Assembly (NCBI GenBank): GCA_964603785.1
Contig: CAZRWD010000005.1
Span: 62,001-126,000, forward strand
Source: CAZRWD01 sp964603785
Lineage (GTDB): Bacteria > Fermentibacterota > Fermentibacteria > Fermentibacterales > Fermentibacteraceae
DNA: 64,000 bases
Direction of reading: 5' to 3'
Under the pieces are notes generated by a model that saw only the letters and a list, made by a program, of their open reading frames with translations, ran no database searches and had not been told where the DNA came from. The translations under genes and the position numbers were made by a program. Of this stretch, positions 17,057 to 25,106 are shown piece by piece (within the stretch, counting starts at the first letter, position 1; each line of letters opens with the position of its first letter).

Positions 17057-18331
17057 GTGGAAAGATTCTCCGAAAGATCCAGAACGCTCATTCCGGGCGG
17101 ATACTTCAACATCAAGCCCCTCCTTCCCTCGCTCCCTCCGCCGCCGAGGCACCCGGCCCTCGACCGGATCCTGTCGGCGGAGGATCTCTCGCCGGTCTTC
17201 CCGAGGGGCTTCATCGACCACGAGACATCAATGGATCCCGTCGTGCCGGTGCCCGGCGAGGTCCAGGAGGCCCTGTCGATCTGGAGGCCGACCCCCCTGA
17301 TCAGGGCCGTCGGGCTGGAGAGGCTCCTGGGCACGGGATGCACCATCCTGTACAAGTACGAGGGCGTTTCGCCGACCGGGAGCCACAAGAGCAACACGGC
17401 GGTCATGCAGGCCTTCCTGGCGTCCAGGGAGGGCGTCGAGGAGCTGGTGACCGAGACCGGGGCGGGGCAGTGGGGGTCGGCCCTGTCGCATGCCTGCCGG
17501 ATGTTCGGCCTTCGAACCACGGTGTTCATGGTGAGGGCGAGCTACAGGCAGAAGCCGGGCAGGAGGAGCATGATCCAGCTTTTCGGAGCGGACGTGGTCG
17601 AGAGCCCGAGCGGAAGGACCGCCTGCGGGAGGGCCATGCTCGAAGGCTCCCCGGATCATCCGGGCAGCCTGGGCATCGCCATATCGGAGGCCGTGGAGGC
17701 CGTCCTGGAAGGCGGGGGAAGGCGATACTCCCTCGGCTCCGTCCTGGACTCGGTGCTCCTGCACCAGTCCGTCATCGGGCTGGAGGCCCTGGATCAGCTG
17801 CGATCGGCGGGAGCCTTCCCCGACGTTGTGATAGGCTGCGTGGGAGGCGGCTCCAACTTCGCGGGGCTTGCGTTCCCCATCCTCGGGGAGGTGCTCCGGG
17901 AGGGCGCCGGATGCAGGTTCGTCGCCGTCGAGTCGGAGTCCTGCGCGAGTCTCACCCGGGGCGACCTCAGATACGACAACGGCGACTGCGCGGGGCTCAC
18001 GCCCCTCCTGTTCATGCACACGCTCGGCCGTGACTTCATCCCGCCGCCCATCCATGCGGGCGGCCTCAGGTATCACGGGATGGCTCCCCTGGTGAGCCAC
18101 TGCGTCTCCCTGGGGCTCGTCGAGCCCCTGGCGCTTGGCCAGGAGGAGGCGTTCGCCGCCGCCCGGGCCTTCCTCCAGGTCGAGGGGATACTGCCGGCGC
18201 CGGAATCGGCCCACGCAGTGGCGGCCGTCATCAGGGAGGCCGTCGCCGCGGACGGGGAGGGGGTGTCAAGGACCATCCTCTTCAACCTCTCCGGCCACGG
18301 CCACTTCGACATCGCGGCCTTCGCGGGCTGA
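17057..18331 (+). CDS. trpB: TrpB2-type tryptophan synthase beta-like PLP enzyme
   Basis: PLP-dependent fold-type II enzyme of 424 residues. The N-terminal extension (MERFSERSRTLIPGGYFNIK, LPPPPRHPALDRILS) and RPTPLIRA are typical of the TrpB2 class (TIGR01415). The PLP lysine is in SPTGSHKSNTA near residue 110, the phosphate loop is GCVGGGSNF, and ETGAGQWG is conserved. TrpB2 makes tryptophan from indole and serine without TrpA. No other trp gene is nearby, consistent with an indole-salvage role. GTG start with GGGGAAAGG 4-10 bases upstream. Confidence 0.88.
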   Translation: MERFSERSRTLIPGGYFNIKPLLPSLPPPPRHPALDRILSAEDLSPVFPRGFIDHETSMDPVVPVPGEVQEALSIWRPTPLIRAVGLERLLGTGCTILYKYEGVSPTGSHKSNTAVMQAFLASREGVEELVTETGAGQWGSALSHACRMFGLRTTVFMVRASYRQKPGRRSMIQLFGADVVESPSGRTACGRAMLEGSPDHPGSLGIAISEAVEAVLEGGGRRYSLGSVLDSVLLHQSVIGLEALDQLRSAGAFPDVVIGCVGGGSNFAGLAFPILGEVLREGAGCRFVAVESESCASLTRGDLRYDNGDCAGLTPLLFMHTLGRDFIPPPIHAGGLRYHGMAPLVSHCVSLGLVEPLALGQEEAFAAARAFLQVEGILPAPESAHAVAAVIREAVAADGEGVSRTILFNLSGHGHFDIAAFAG

Positions 18332-18339
18332 GGCCGTGG

Positions 18340-18365
18340 GGCCCCTCCGCCGCGGCGGAGGGGCC
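18340..18365. terminator. 26-base perfect palindrome between convergent genes
   Basis: Positions 18340-18365 read identically on both strands: GGCCCCTCCGCC, two central bases GC, then its reverse complement. It lies between the stops of trpB (+) and corA (-), where a bidirectional terminator is expected. No U-tract follows on either strand, so intrinsic termination is unproven. Confidence 0.5.
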
Positions 18366-18386
18366 TCCGCCCCCCGGCCCTGATGG

Positions 18387-19451
18387 CTAGAGCCACCTCC
18401 TGCGCCTGAACCACGCGACCATCGACAGACCCGTGGCCAGCATGAGGAGGAGGGCGCCCGGGTATCCCCACTCCGGCTCCAGCTCCGGCATGTGCCTGAA
18501 GTTCATGCCGTAGATCCCGGCGATGAAGGTCAGGGGGATGAAGATCGTGGCGATGATGGTGAGCACCTTCATGACCTCGTTCATCCTCGTGCTCACGCTC
18601 GTGAGGTGGGTGTCCAGAAGTCCCCTCAGCATCTCCCTCAGGATCTCGGCCGTCTCGACGACCTGCTCCACGTGGTCCTGCAGATCCCGGATGAAGGGCA
18701 TCGTGCCCTCCTCGAAGACGTCGCGTCCGGAGCGCGTGAGGTTGCCCGCCAGCTCCCGGAGGGGCCTGACGGTCCTGTGGAAGGTCAGCAGCTCGGACTT
18801 GAGGGAGTGTATCCGTCCGGGCACCTCGCCGCTCCTCCCCGAGAGGACGGCGTCCTCCAGGTCCTCCACCTCCGCCGCCAGCTGCTCCAGCATGGCGAAG
18901 TAGCCGTCTGTCACCGCATCCGCGAGAGCGAAGCAGAGGTAGTCGGCCCCCAGCCTCCTGAGCCTGCCGCTCCCCTTCCTCATCCTTCCGATGACATGGT
19001 CGAAGAGAGCTACCTCCCTCTCCTCGAACGTCACGACCTTGCGTCCCCGGAGGAGCATGCCAAGGTGCGAGTGACGGGCCCGACCTCCGGGGTCCTCCCG
19101 CTCCATGACGTTCATCGAGATGAAGACGAAGTCGTCTCCCACCTCGGACTTGGGCCTGTCGTGCACGTTCAGGGCGTTCTCGAGCTGGAGGGCGTCCATG
19201 CCGAGCCTGCCCCCCAGCTCCTCGAGGAGCCCGGCATCCCCGGTTCCGATCACGCGCAGCCAGGAGACGGGGAGCCCGGACGATTCCTCGCAGGCCTCCC
19301 CGGGTCCCGACGGCTCGCTCTCCTCGAGAGCGACGGGCCCCCAGCGCAGCAGGCGGAGCTCGGTCACCCCCCCGCCGGCCCCTGCGACCTGACCGATGTC
19401 CCCCGGCGACAGGCCCGTCCCGGCGCCGATTCCCCTGAGCGATCTCGTCAC
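18387..19451 (-). CDS. corA: CorA-type magnesium/cobalt transporter
   Basis: CorA family channel of 354 residues. A large cytoplasmic N-terminal domain and long stalk helix (residues 200-290) lead to two C-terminal membrane helices (VLTIIATIFIPLTFIAGIYG and ALLLMLATGLSMVAWF) with the selectivity motif YGMNF between them, followed by a basic RRRRWL tail. GTG start with GAGGGGGTG just upstream. A good promoter (TTGCCC, 18 bases, TATAAG) lies about 30 bases upstream of the start. Monocistronic. Confidence 0.94.
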   Translation of the reverse strand: MTRSLRGIGAGTGLSPGDIGQVAGAGGGVTELRLLRWGPVALEESEPSGPGEACEESSGLPVSWLRVIGTGDAGLLEELGGRLGMDALQLENALNVHDRPKSEVGDDFVFISMNVMEREDPGGRARHSHLGMLLRGRKVVTFEEREVALFDHVIGRMRKGSGRLRRLGADYLCFALADAVTDGYFAMLEQLAAEVEDLEDAVLSGRSGEVPGRIHSLKSELLTFHRTVRPLRELAGNLTRSGRDVFEEGTMPFIRDLQDHVEQVVETAEILREMLRGLLDTHLTSVSTRMNEVMKVLTIIATIFIPLTFIAGIYGMNFRHMPELEPEWGYPGALLLMLATGLSMVAWFRRRRWL

Positions 19452-19486
19452 GGTGCACCCCCTCGATTGGTCTCCCCCGACCGGAG

Positions 19487-19516
19487 CTTATATGCTCCCG
19501 GCGGATGCGGGGGCAA
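19487..19516 (-). promoter_or_regulatory. Sigma70-type promoter for corA
   Basis: On the minus strand, TTGCCC (19516-19511) and TATAAG (19492-19487) are 18 bases apart. The predicted transcription start near 19480 leaves a leader of about 30 bases before the corA GTG. Confidence 0.55.
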
Positions 19517-19522
19517 GACGCG

Positions 19523-19549
19523 TGTAACCCGCCTCCCCTCGCCCGCGTC
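19523..19549 (+). promoter_or_regulatory. Candidate ECF-sigma promoter of the sigma cassette
   Basis: TGTAAC (19523-19528) and CGTC (19546-19549) are separated by 17 bases, resembling promoters read by ECF sigma factors (TGTAAC or TGAAAC with a CGTC/CGAC/CGTA-like -10). It lies about 33 bases upstream of the first gene of an ECF sigma cassette, suggesting autoregulation. Confidence 0.45.
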
Positions 19550-19581
19550 CTTGAGAGCGGGACCAGCAACGGAGGTGTGAG

Positions 19582-19962
19582 ATGTTTCCTGGTGAACTGA
19601 TACCTCTCCTCGCCATCCTGCTCAGCATAGGCGGGCCTCTAGTCCTGGTGGCGATCATCATGGCCCAGGCGCACAGGGAGAAGATGGAGGTGCAGAAGAT
19701 CGTGGCGGAGGCCGCCGCCGCCGGTAGGAGCCCCGACGAGATAAGGAAGCTCATCGAGATCCTCGAGGGCAAGGGTCCGGGGAAGAGGACGGGATCCCTC
19801 AAGACCGCGCTCATCCTCGGCGCCCTGACGCTGGGTCTGGCGGTGGTGGCCCCCCTGACGGGAGACAACGGTCCGCTCGTCGCGGCAGCCATCCTGGCGT
19901 TCCTCGCGCTCGCATTCCTCGGGATCTGGGTGTTCGTCGACAGGAAGGCCCGCGAAGCTTGA
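19582..19962 (+). CDS. Small membrane protein of the ECF sigma cassette (DUF6249-like)
   Basis: A 126-residue protein with an N-terminal membrane helix (ELIPLLAILLSIGGPLVLVA), a short soluble charged segment with EAAAAGRSPDEIRKLIE, and two C-terminal helices (ALILGALTLGLAVVAPL, LVAAAILAFLALAFLG). This layout is typical of small membrane proteins encoded next to ECF sigma factors. Good site GGAGG before ATG. Its stop overlaps the TTG start of the sigma gene. Function unknown; it may sense or relay a membrane signal. Confidence 0.65.
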   Translation: MFPGELIPLLAILLSIGGPLVLVAIIMAQAHREKMEVQKIVAEAAAAGRSPDEIRKLIEILEGKGPGKRTGSLKTALILGALTLGLAVVAPLTGDNGPLVAAAILAFLALAFLGIWVFVDRKAREA

Positions 19963-20513
19963 TAACCGATCCGGAGAGCATCCGGACCGTGGAGAGCGCT
20001 CGTGCGGGCGACCGGGGTGCCTTCGACGAGATCGTCCGCTCCTATGCGGGCTTCGTGCACTCCATAGCCATGCGCACGGTCTTCGACCCGGAGGACGCAT
20101 GCGACATCGTCCAGGAGGTTTTCGTGAAGGCCTGGCTCAACATAGGGCTTCTGAGGGACTGCGCCAGCTTCCCTGCATGGCTCGCCTCGATAGGCCGCAG
20201 GGCGTCGGTGGACCACCTCAGGAGGAAGTCGCCCGCTGCATCGCCGGACGGCGAGCACATAGAGGAGTACCCTTCACCGGAAGCTCCGGCGCCGGTCCGG
20301 GGGGACATCCTCGAGAGGGCGATGGCCCTTCTGCCCGAGAGGGACAGGGCCCTGCTCACGATGGTATACTTCGGCGACCTGACCCATGGGGAGGCCGGAG
20401 AGGTCCTCGGCCTGCCCGGGAGGAGCGTCCGTGTATATCTGCTGAGAGCCCGGAGGAGACTCAGGGCGCTGCTCGAGGGGAGGGAGGATGAGCTCCTGCA
20501 GCAGATCGGATGA
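19959..20513 (+). CDS. ECF-family RNA polymerase sigma factor
   Basis: Sigma70-like factor of 184 residues with only regions 2 and 4. Region 2: AFDEIVRSYAGFVHSIAMR and DPEDACDIVQEVFVKAW. Region 4: ALLTMVYFGDLTHGEAGEVL, then PGRSVRVYLLRARRRLR. The TTG start lies in the previous stop (TTGA). The next gene, a zinc-finger anti-sigma protein, overlaps by 26 bases. A candidate ECF promoter upstream of the cassette suggests it drives its own operon. Confidence 0.93.
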   Translation: MITDPESIRTVESARAGDRGAFDEIVRSYAGFVHSIAMRTVFDPEDACDIVQEVFVKAWLNIGLLRDCASFPAWLASIGRRASVDHLRRKSPAASPDGEHIEEYPSPEAPAPVRGDILERAMALLPERDRALLTMVYFGDLTHGEAGEVLGLPGRSVRVYLLRARRRLRALLEGREDELLQQIG

Positions 20514-20958
20514 AGTGCTGGAATATGCGCTCGGGCTTCTCGAACCCGAGAGCGCCAGGAGTTTCGAGGCCCACCTGGCGGCATGCGGGGAATGCCGCAG
20601 GGCCCTTGCGGTGGAGATGGCCATCGAATCGCGCCTCTCCGCCGCCCCCGAAGCCCCGGAAGGGCTGGACCGGAGGGTTGCCGAGGCCCTCGACATGCTC
20701 GACCGTCGGGGACGGGAGCGCTGGCTGAGGTTCAGGGTCATCGCCTCCTGCGCCGCGCTCTCGCTTCTGCTGTATGCCTCCTGGAGGCTCTCCGGCGGGT
20801 TCCTGACCGGGTTGATCCCCCAGTCGGCCCTGCAGCAGATCGCACAGACCTCGTCCCGTCTGGTGGAGACCGGATCGAGCGGCTTCACCGGCCTTCTCGC
20901 CGGGATCGCCTTCACCGTGGCCGCGCTCGTGGCCGCGGGCTCCGTTCCGGACGGCTGA
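20488..20958 (+). CDS. Zinc-finger anti-sigma factor, membrane protein
   Basis: A 156-residue protein with an N-terminal zf-HC2/ZAS-type motif (HLAACGECRRAL near residues 31-42), a linker, and two membrane segments (VIASCAALSLLLYASW, LLAGIAFTVAALVAAG). Such proteins hold the partner ECF sigma factor at the membrane. The 26-base overlap with the sigma gene strongly supports the pairing. Confidence 0.8.
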   Translation: MSSCSRSDEVLEYALGLLEPESARSFEAHLAACGECRRALAVEMAIESRLSAAPEAPEGLDRRVAEALDMLDRRGRERWLRFRVIASCAALSLLLYASWRLSGGFLTGLIPQSALQQIAQTSSRLVETGSSGFTGLLAGIAFTVAALVAAGSVPDG

Positions 20959-20966
20959 CATCGACC

Positions 20967-20982
20967 CGGCCCCCCGGGGCCG
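20967..20982 (+). terminator. Short GC-rich hairpin after the sigma cassette
   Basis: CGGCC pairs with GGCCG over positions 20967-20982, just after the anti-sigma stop and before the ribosome-binding site of the DUF169 gene. There is no U-tract; it may weakly separate the transcripts. Confidence 0.25.
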
Positions 20983-20998
20983 CGAGCCTGGAGGAGAC

Positions 20999-21775
20999 AT
21001 GGGCAACGCGTGGCTGTCCGACCTTTTCGTCCGGATCCTGAAGCTCGACACCCCGCCGGTGGCGGTCAGTCTCTACCCGAGCAGGGAGGACCTCCCCAGG
21101 AAGCCCCTGCCCTTCGCCGTGAACATCTGCCAGCTCATGTCCATGGCCAGGCACCAGGGACGGGCGGCTTCGGGTGTTCCGGACCGGATGGTCTGCTCTC
21201 TCGGCGCCGCATGCACGGGTCTCCTGGAGACTCCCGCCCCATACAGGGACGGCAGCGCGGCCGTGGGCAGGTACGTTGCCGATGCCGAGGCCGGCAGGAC
21301 CTTCTTCGCGAACACCTTCAAGCTGGGGGACTCCGGGGCCCGGTTCGACGCGATCCTGATCTCACCCCTGTCCGAGGCCGGTGACGATCCCCCTCCCGAT
21401 GCCGTGGTCTTCTACGCCAGCCCGGCACAGGTGATGAGGCTCGTGCATTCCTGCACGTATCACACGGGAGAGAAGGTCGAGGGCTCGACCGTCTGCGAGG
21501 CGGCCGTCTGCTCGGCGATAGGATGGGTCGCCGGGACCGGCAGGCCGGTCATCGGCATCCCCTGCGCGGGAGACCGGAGGTTCGGCGGCACGCAGAACCA
21601 CGAGATGGTCTTCGCGGCTCCCTTCTCCATGCTCGAGGACATGGCGGGCGCGCTCGAGACCCTCTCCGCCGCCGGACCCCTCTTCCCGGTGCCCCCGCAT
21701 GTCATGTACACACCCTCCATGCCCCAGGCATACACCGTCGAAGCCCCGGCCGGGCCGACCCGGGATGACGGATGA
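20999..21775 (+). CDS. DUF169 family protein
   Basis: A 258-residue member of the DUF169 family, whose function is not established. Features: LDTPPVAVSLYPSREDLP near the N-terminus, ICQLMSMARHQGRAAS, MVCSLGAACTG, DAVVFYASPAQVMRLV, and CEAAVCSAIG with GIPCAGDRRFGG. Several conserved cysteines are compatible with metal or cofactor binding. Members are common in anaerobes. The stop overlaps the start of a ferritin-like protein (ATGA), so the two are co-translated. Confidence 0.8.
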   Translation: MGNAWLSDLFVRILKLDTPPVAVSLYPSREDLPRKPLPFAVNICQLMSMARHQGRAASGVPDRMVCSLGAACTGLLETPAPYRDGSAAVGRYVADAEAGRTFFANTFKLGDSGARFDAILISPLSEAGDDPPPDAVVFYASPAQVMRLVHSCTYHTGEKVEGSTVCEAAVCSAIGWVAGTGRPVIGIPCAGDRRFGGTQNHEMVFAAPFSMLEDMAGALETLSAAGPLFPVPPHVMYTPSMPQAYTVEAPAGPTRDDG

Positions 21776-22230
21776 GCGATGCGAGGAGGCTCCTCGAACT
21801 CGCCGTGAACCTCGAGAGGGCGGGCTCGCTGTTCTACGAGGGCCTGTCCGGGAGATTCCGCGACAGGGAGGATCTGGCCGCCGTGTTCGGGCTTCTGGCC
21901 CGGGAGGAGGAGGATCACGCAAGGACGCTCGCCGGGATGAAGGCCTCGCTGCGAACGGTCGAGGTCTCCCGGGGGGAGGCTCCGGAGCACCCCGAGACGA
22001 GGGCGTTCGAGAGGCTCTTCTCGGATGCGAGGCTGTCCGGGGAGAAGGCGGCGGTGGTCGACCTTCGGACCGCGCTGGAGTTCGCCATCAGGAGGGAGAT
22101 CGACACGATCTTCCTGTACCAGGAGATGACGGGCCTCGTCTCCCCGGACGACCGTCCCGTGATGAGGGGGCTGGTCGAGGAGGAGAGGGGGCACTTCCGC
22201 AGGCTCAGCGGCTTCCTGTCGGGAGAGTGA
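21772..22230 (+). CDS. Ferritin-like (rubrerythrin-type) diiron protein
   Basis: A 152-residue four-helix-bundle protein. Candidate diiron ligands fall in the expected pattern: helix 1 NLERAGSLFYEGL, helix 2 REEEDHARTL (E-x2-H), helix 3 ALEFAIRREIDTIFLYQEM and helix 4 EEERGHFRRL (E-x2-H). No rubredoxin domain is present. Likely peroxide reduction or iron handling. It is coupled to DUF169 by ATGA overlap, and converges with a flavin reductase gene 11 bases downstream. Confidence 0.82.
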   Translation: MSDARRLLELAVNLERAGSLFYEGLSGRFRDREDLAAVFGLLAREEEDHARTLAGMKASLRTVEVSRGEAPEHPETRAFERLFSDARLSGEKAAVVDLRTALEFAIRREIDTIFLYQEMTGLVSPDDRPVMRGLVEEERGHFRRLSGFLSGE

Positions 22231-22241
22231 CGCTCCCGGCC

Positions 22242-22763
22242 TCAGCCCCTCCCGAGGGCGCGCGTGATCTCTCCTATGTACATCCGGTGATAGTCCCGGG
22301 CGGGGTACAGCTCCTCTATGGAGGCGTCCGCGAACAGTGCCGGATCGATGTCCCCGGCGTAGATCTTCCTGGCCGCGAGCACCAGCGACGCCTGCGAGAA
22401 GGAGACCAGCCCCGGCCCGGGCTCGAAGGGTTCCAGGCCCGTCGCGGCCGCCTTGTCGACGTCCCTCCCCGAGTGGCTCCCGCAGAACTCCAGGGCCGCC
22501 CTGTGCCCGGGACCGAAGAAGCTCAGCGTGAACCCCGCCGCTCTCTCCATGAACCCGAACGTGTGCCTCTGCGGCCTGACGAAGGCGAAGCAGACGTTCC
22601 TCCGCCAGAGGTAGCCAAGCCCGCCCCACCCCGCGGTCATGGTGTTCCAGCCCCGTCCGTCGGCGGCGGTCACCAGCATCCAGTCGCTGCCGACGGAGGT
22701 GAACGGATTGATCGCGAGACTTCCCGGGTCGACCTCCACGAAACCGGCTTCCTCAGGACCCAA
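22242..22763 (-). CDS. Flavin reductase-like protein
   Basis: A 173-residue protein of the FMN-binding split-barrel flavin reductase fold: PFTSVGSDWMLVTAADGRGW, then NTMTAGWGGLGYLW and VCFAFVRPQRHTFGFME, a pattern seen in family members annotated as flavin reductases. The TTG start has GGAGGGGG a few bases upstream. It is the last gene of a four-gene operon, 12 bases after the photolyase. It could supply reduced flavin to the photolyase, but that is inference. Confidence 0.75.
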   Translation of the reverse strand: MGPEEAGFVEVDPGSLAINPFTSVGSDWMLVTAADGRGWNTMTAGWGGLGYLWRRNVCFAFVRPQRHTFGFMERAAGFTLSFFGPGHRAALEFCGSHSGRDVDKAAATGLEPFEPGPGLVSFSQASLVLAARKIYAGDIDPALFADASIEELYPARDYHRMYIGEITRALGRG

Positions 22764-22775
22764 GACCCCCTCCCT

Positions 22776-24119
22776 TCACGCCCCCCCGGGGTTCCGCCCC
22801 AGGTAGGCATCCATGTCGAACTTCCTCTCCAGCCCTGCCGCGGTCATCGTCCTGACTCCGCCGAACACCCTCCGCGAGGGCCAGGGCCTGTCGTGGAGCC
22901 CGAAGCACCATCCGATGCCCGCGTAGCCGTTGGGGTCCCTGCCGTCGAGCATGTACCTGTCGTTCAGGCTCACGGCCCTGCCCCAGGCCTCCGCGGGCGA
23001 CTCCGACCAGGCGATGATCATCTTGCCCCAGTACATCCTCATGTAGCCGTGCATCCCTCCGGTCCCGACCATCTCCCTCTGCGCGGCGTTCCAGTACCTG
23101 TCGTGCGTCGCCGCGGCCTCGAGCTCCTCGATCGTGTAGATGTGCTCGCGCTCGTCCCTCGAATGCTCCTCCAGCGTCCTCCTGGCCCATTCCGGCAGGC
23201 AGGAGTACCGGTCCGGGGCGGCGGAGTACCGGCAGTGGTTGACGGCAAGCTCCCTCCTCACGACCAGCTGTTCGAGGAACTCGTCCACTCCAGGTCCGGG
23301 AGAGGCCAGGAGCCTCCTGGCCAGCATGGTGACCGGGACCTGCCCGAAGTGCAGGTAGGGCGACAGACCCGACCTGCAGCCGGCCGACGGGTCGGAGGCT
23401 CTTACGGCATAGTCCGCGAGGCCGTTCCGGACGAATCGCTCGAACCTCTCCAGGGCGGCGCCGGTCCCCGGCCTGACCGAATCGATTGCGGGATCGCCGT
23501 CGCCGGGGATGTGGGAGAGGAGCGGGAGCGGGTCGGCCCGATCCTCCGTGTCCGGCAGGAACCCCGGATGGAGGGGATCGGGCCCGGACGGCGGATCCAG
23601 GAAGGCGGGCAGGGCCGCCGCGGCCCTCCTCCTGATTGAGGCGGCGGACCACGCATGGCCCGCGGAGAGCTCGCCGACGGGCACCGTAACATCCGATTCC
23701 ACAACGTACATCACCGTCCGGAGAAGTCCTGCGGCGCGCAGCCTCCACTCCCTCTGCACGGGCGAATACCCGTCGTCGGTGACGACCGCCGCAGCCCTCG
23801 AGGCGGCCTCCGTGACCGCCGGGACGGGATCGCCCACCCTGATGGCGAACCCCACGCCCCTGTCCGCGAGGGCGGACGCCGTCTCCGCAAGACCCTCCAG
23901 CATGAAGGCGAAGTGACGCCTCCGCGCGCCCGGATATGAAGGGTCGAGGCAGAAGAGCACCCAGGCCGGCAGGCCGAGGGAGTGCGCGAGGGAGAGCGTG
24001 AATTCGAGGGCATGGTTCTCGACGGCTCGCTGGGACTGCTGCATCCAGTAGAGCACCCAGTCGCCCGTACCCGGTCTCACGCCGTGACCCGCCACCCTCA
24101 CCCTGGCGGGATGGATCAA
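22776..24119 (-). CDS. phr: Class II (CPD) deoxyribodipyrimidine photolyase
   Basis: FAD-dependent enzyme that splits cyclobutane pyrimidine dimers using light. The N-terminus IHPARVRVAG followed by GDWVLYWMQQSQRAVENHAL and the C-terminal WGKMIIAWSESPAEAW and LNDRYMLDGRDPNGYAGIGW are class II photolyase signatures. Starting at TTG 24119, which overlaps the TGA of the upstream gene (TTGA), gives 447 residues, the usual size. The frame is open further upstream but would run deep into that gene. Confidence 0.92.
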   Translation of the reverse strand: MIHPARVRVAGHGVRPGTGDWVLYWMQQSQRAVENHALEFTLSLAHSLGLPAWVLFCLDPSYPGARRRHFAFMLEGLAETASALADRGVGFAIRVGDPVPAVTEAASRAAAVVTDDGYSPVQREWRLRAAGLLRTVMYVVESDVTVPVGELSAGHAWSAASIRRRAAAALPAFLDPPSGPDPLHPGFLPDTEDRADPLPLLSHIPGDGDPAIDSVRPGTGAALERFERFVRNGLADYAVRASDPSAGCRSGLSPYLHFGQVPVTMLARRLLASPGPGVDEFLEQLVVRRELAVNHCRYSAAPDRYSCLPEWARRTLEEHSRDEREHIYTIEELEAAATHDRYWNAAQREMVGTGGMHGYMRMYWGKMIIAWSESPAEAWGRAVSLNDRYMLDGRDPNGYAGIGWCFGLHDRPWPSRRVFGGVRTMTAAGLERKFDMDAYLGRNPGGA

Positions 24120-25105
24120 CTCCTGATCCTGCCCCGGCCGGAGTCCTCGGTGCTCGCCAGCGCGCCCGGGAAGGGGCTGAGGAACAACTGGGAGGAGATG
24201 TACGCGTCCTCCGAGCGGGCCGTCCACGCACGGAGCACGGAGAGGCATGCGCTCATGGGGGCCCTGCCGCTCCTGTAGTCCTCGAGGGTGTCGAGCAGGA
24301 CGGCCTTCTCGGGGCGGGTGAGCATTTCGCGGAAGTGCCCGAAGGCGTGCATCATGGCGTCCACCGCCGCCCCGCGCCTGCAGGGCCGGGCCACGGCCCG
24401 CGCCAGTCCGGCCCTGTATCCGGAGAGCACCTCCGACAGGGGTCCTCCCGATGCCACGAGCCTGCCCAGCCTGCGGCCCTCCTCCCTGTTGTGGGCGGAC
24501 AGGAGGAGCTTGGCCCTTGCGTGGAACTCGACCAGGGGACCGAGGCTGCGCGAACCGGAGCAGGCGTCCCGTGCCGCCCTGAATCCCGCGAGGGTGAAGA
24601 CCGCGGTGAGGAAGTGCTCCCTGAGCTCAAGGTCCAGCAGCCTGCCCTCGTGCGTGACCGGGACAGGAGGCTCCGACGCCAGCACTGCGGCTCCGAAGAG
24701 CCCGGGGCCCCTTCCGGCGACCGTGCCGCCCCCGGCCGTCGCATAGACCCGGACATCCGATATGCCGCAGGACGGTGACCGGAACTTGAGGAGGGCGCCG
24801 TCCAGGTCCGGCAGGTCCGAGAGCCTCTCTGCGGCAAGGGCGGTCATCTGACCGGTCAGGTCCCTGCCCGTGGAGGGCTGGACCATCGAGGGTCCGGCAT
24901 CTCCCGCACCCCTGACGAGCCGGACAGGGCTCCGGGGGACCCCCAGGCCGATCTCGACCTCGGGGCATGCGGTCACGAAATCGACGTGAGCCTCCATCCT
25001 CCTGACGAAGGGAGAGGAGATCATCGCCCCGTCGTATCTGCACGCCTCGTGCTCGATGCACCGGCTCAGCAGTATCAGCGGCCTGGCGAACGAAGCGCCG
25101 GGCAT
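24116..25105 (-). CDS. TudS (DUF523) - DUF1722 (YbgA-like) fusion protein
   Basis: A 329-residue two-domain protein. Residues 1-150 are DUF523/TudS-like with the cysteines of that family: C16 and C22 in SRCIEHEACRYDG, C47 in TACPEVEIGLG and C113 in FRSPSCGISD; TudS is a [4Fe-4S] desulfidase acting on thiouracil. Residues about 190-310 are DUF1722 (LVEFHARAKLLLSAHN, AFGHFREMLTRPEKAVLLDTL). YbgA-type DUF1722 proteins are encoded beside photolyase genes in many bacteria, as here. One base separates it from the upstream DOMON gene. Confidence 0.88.
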   Translation of the reverse strand: MPGASFARPLILLSRCIEHEACRYDGAMISSPFVRRMEAHVDFVTACPEVEIGLGVPRSPVRLVRGAGDAGPSMVQPSTGRDLTGQMTALAAERLSDLPDLDGALLKFRSPSCGISDVRVYATAGGGTVAGRGPGLFGAAVLASEPPVPVTHEGRLLDLELREHFLTAVFTLAGFRAARDACSGSRSLGPLVEFHARAKLLLSAHNREEGRRLGRLVASGGPLSEVLSGYRAGLARAVARPCRRGAAVDAMMHAFGHFREMLTRPEKAVLLDTLEDYRSGRAPMSACLSVLRAWTARSEDAYISSQLFLSPFPGALASTEDSGRGRIRS

Positions 25106-25106
25106 C

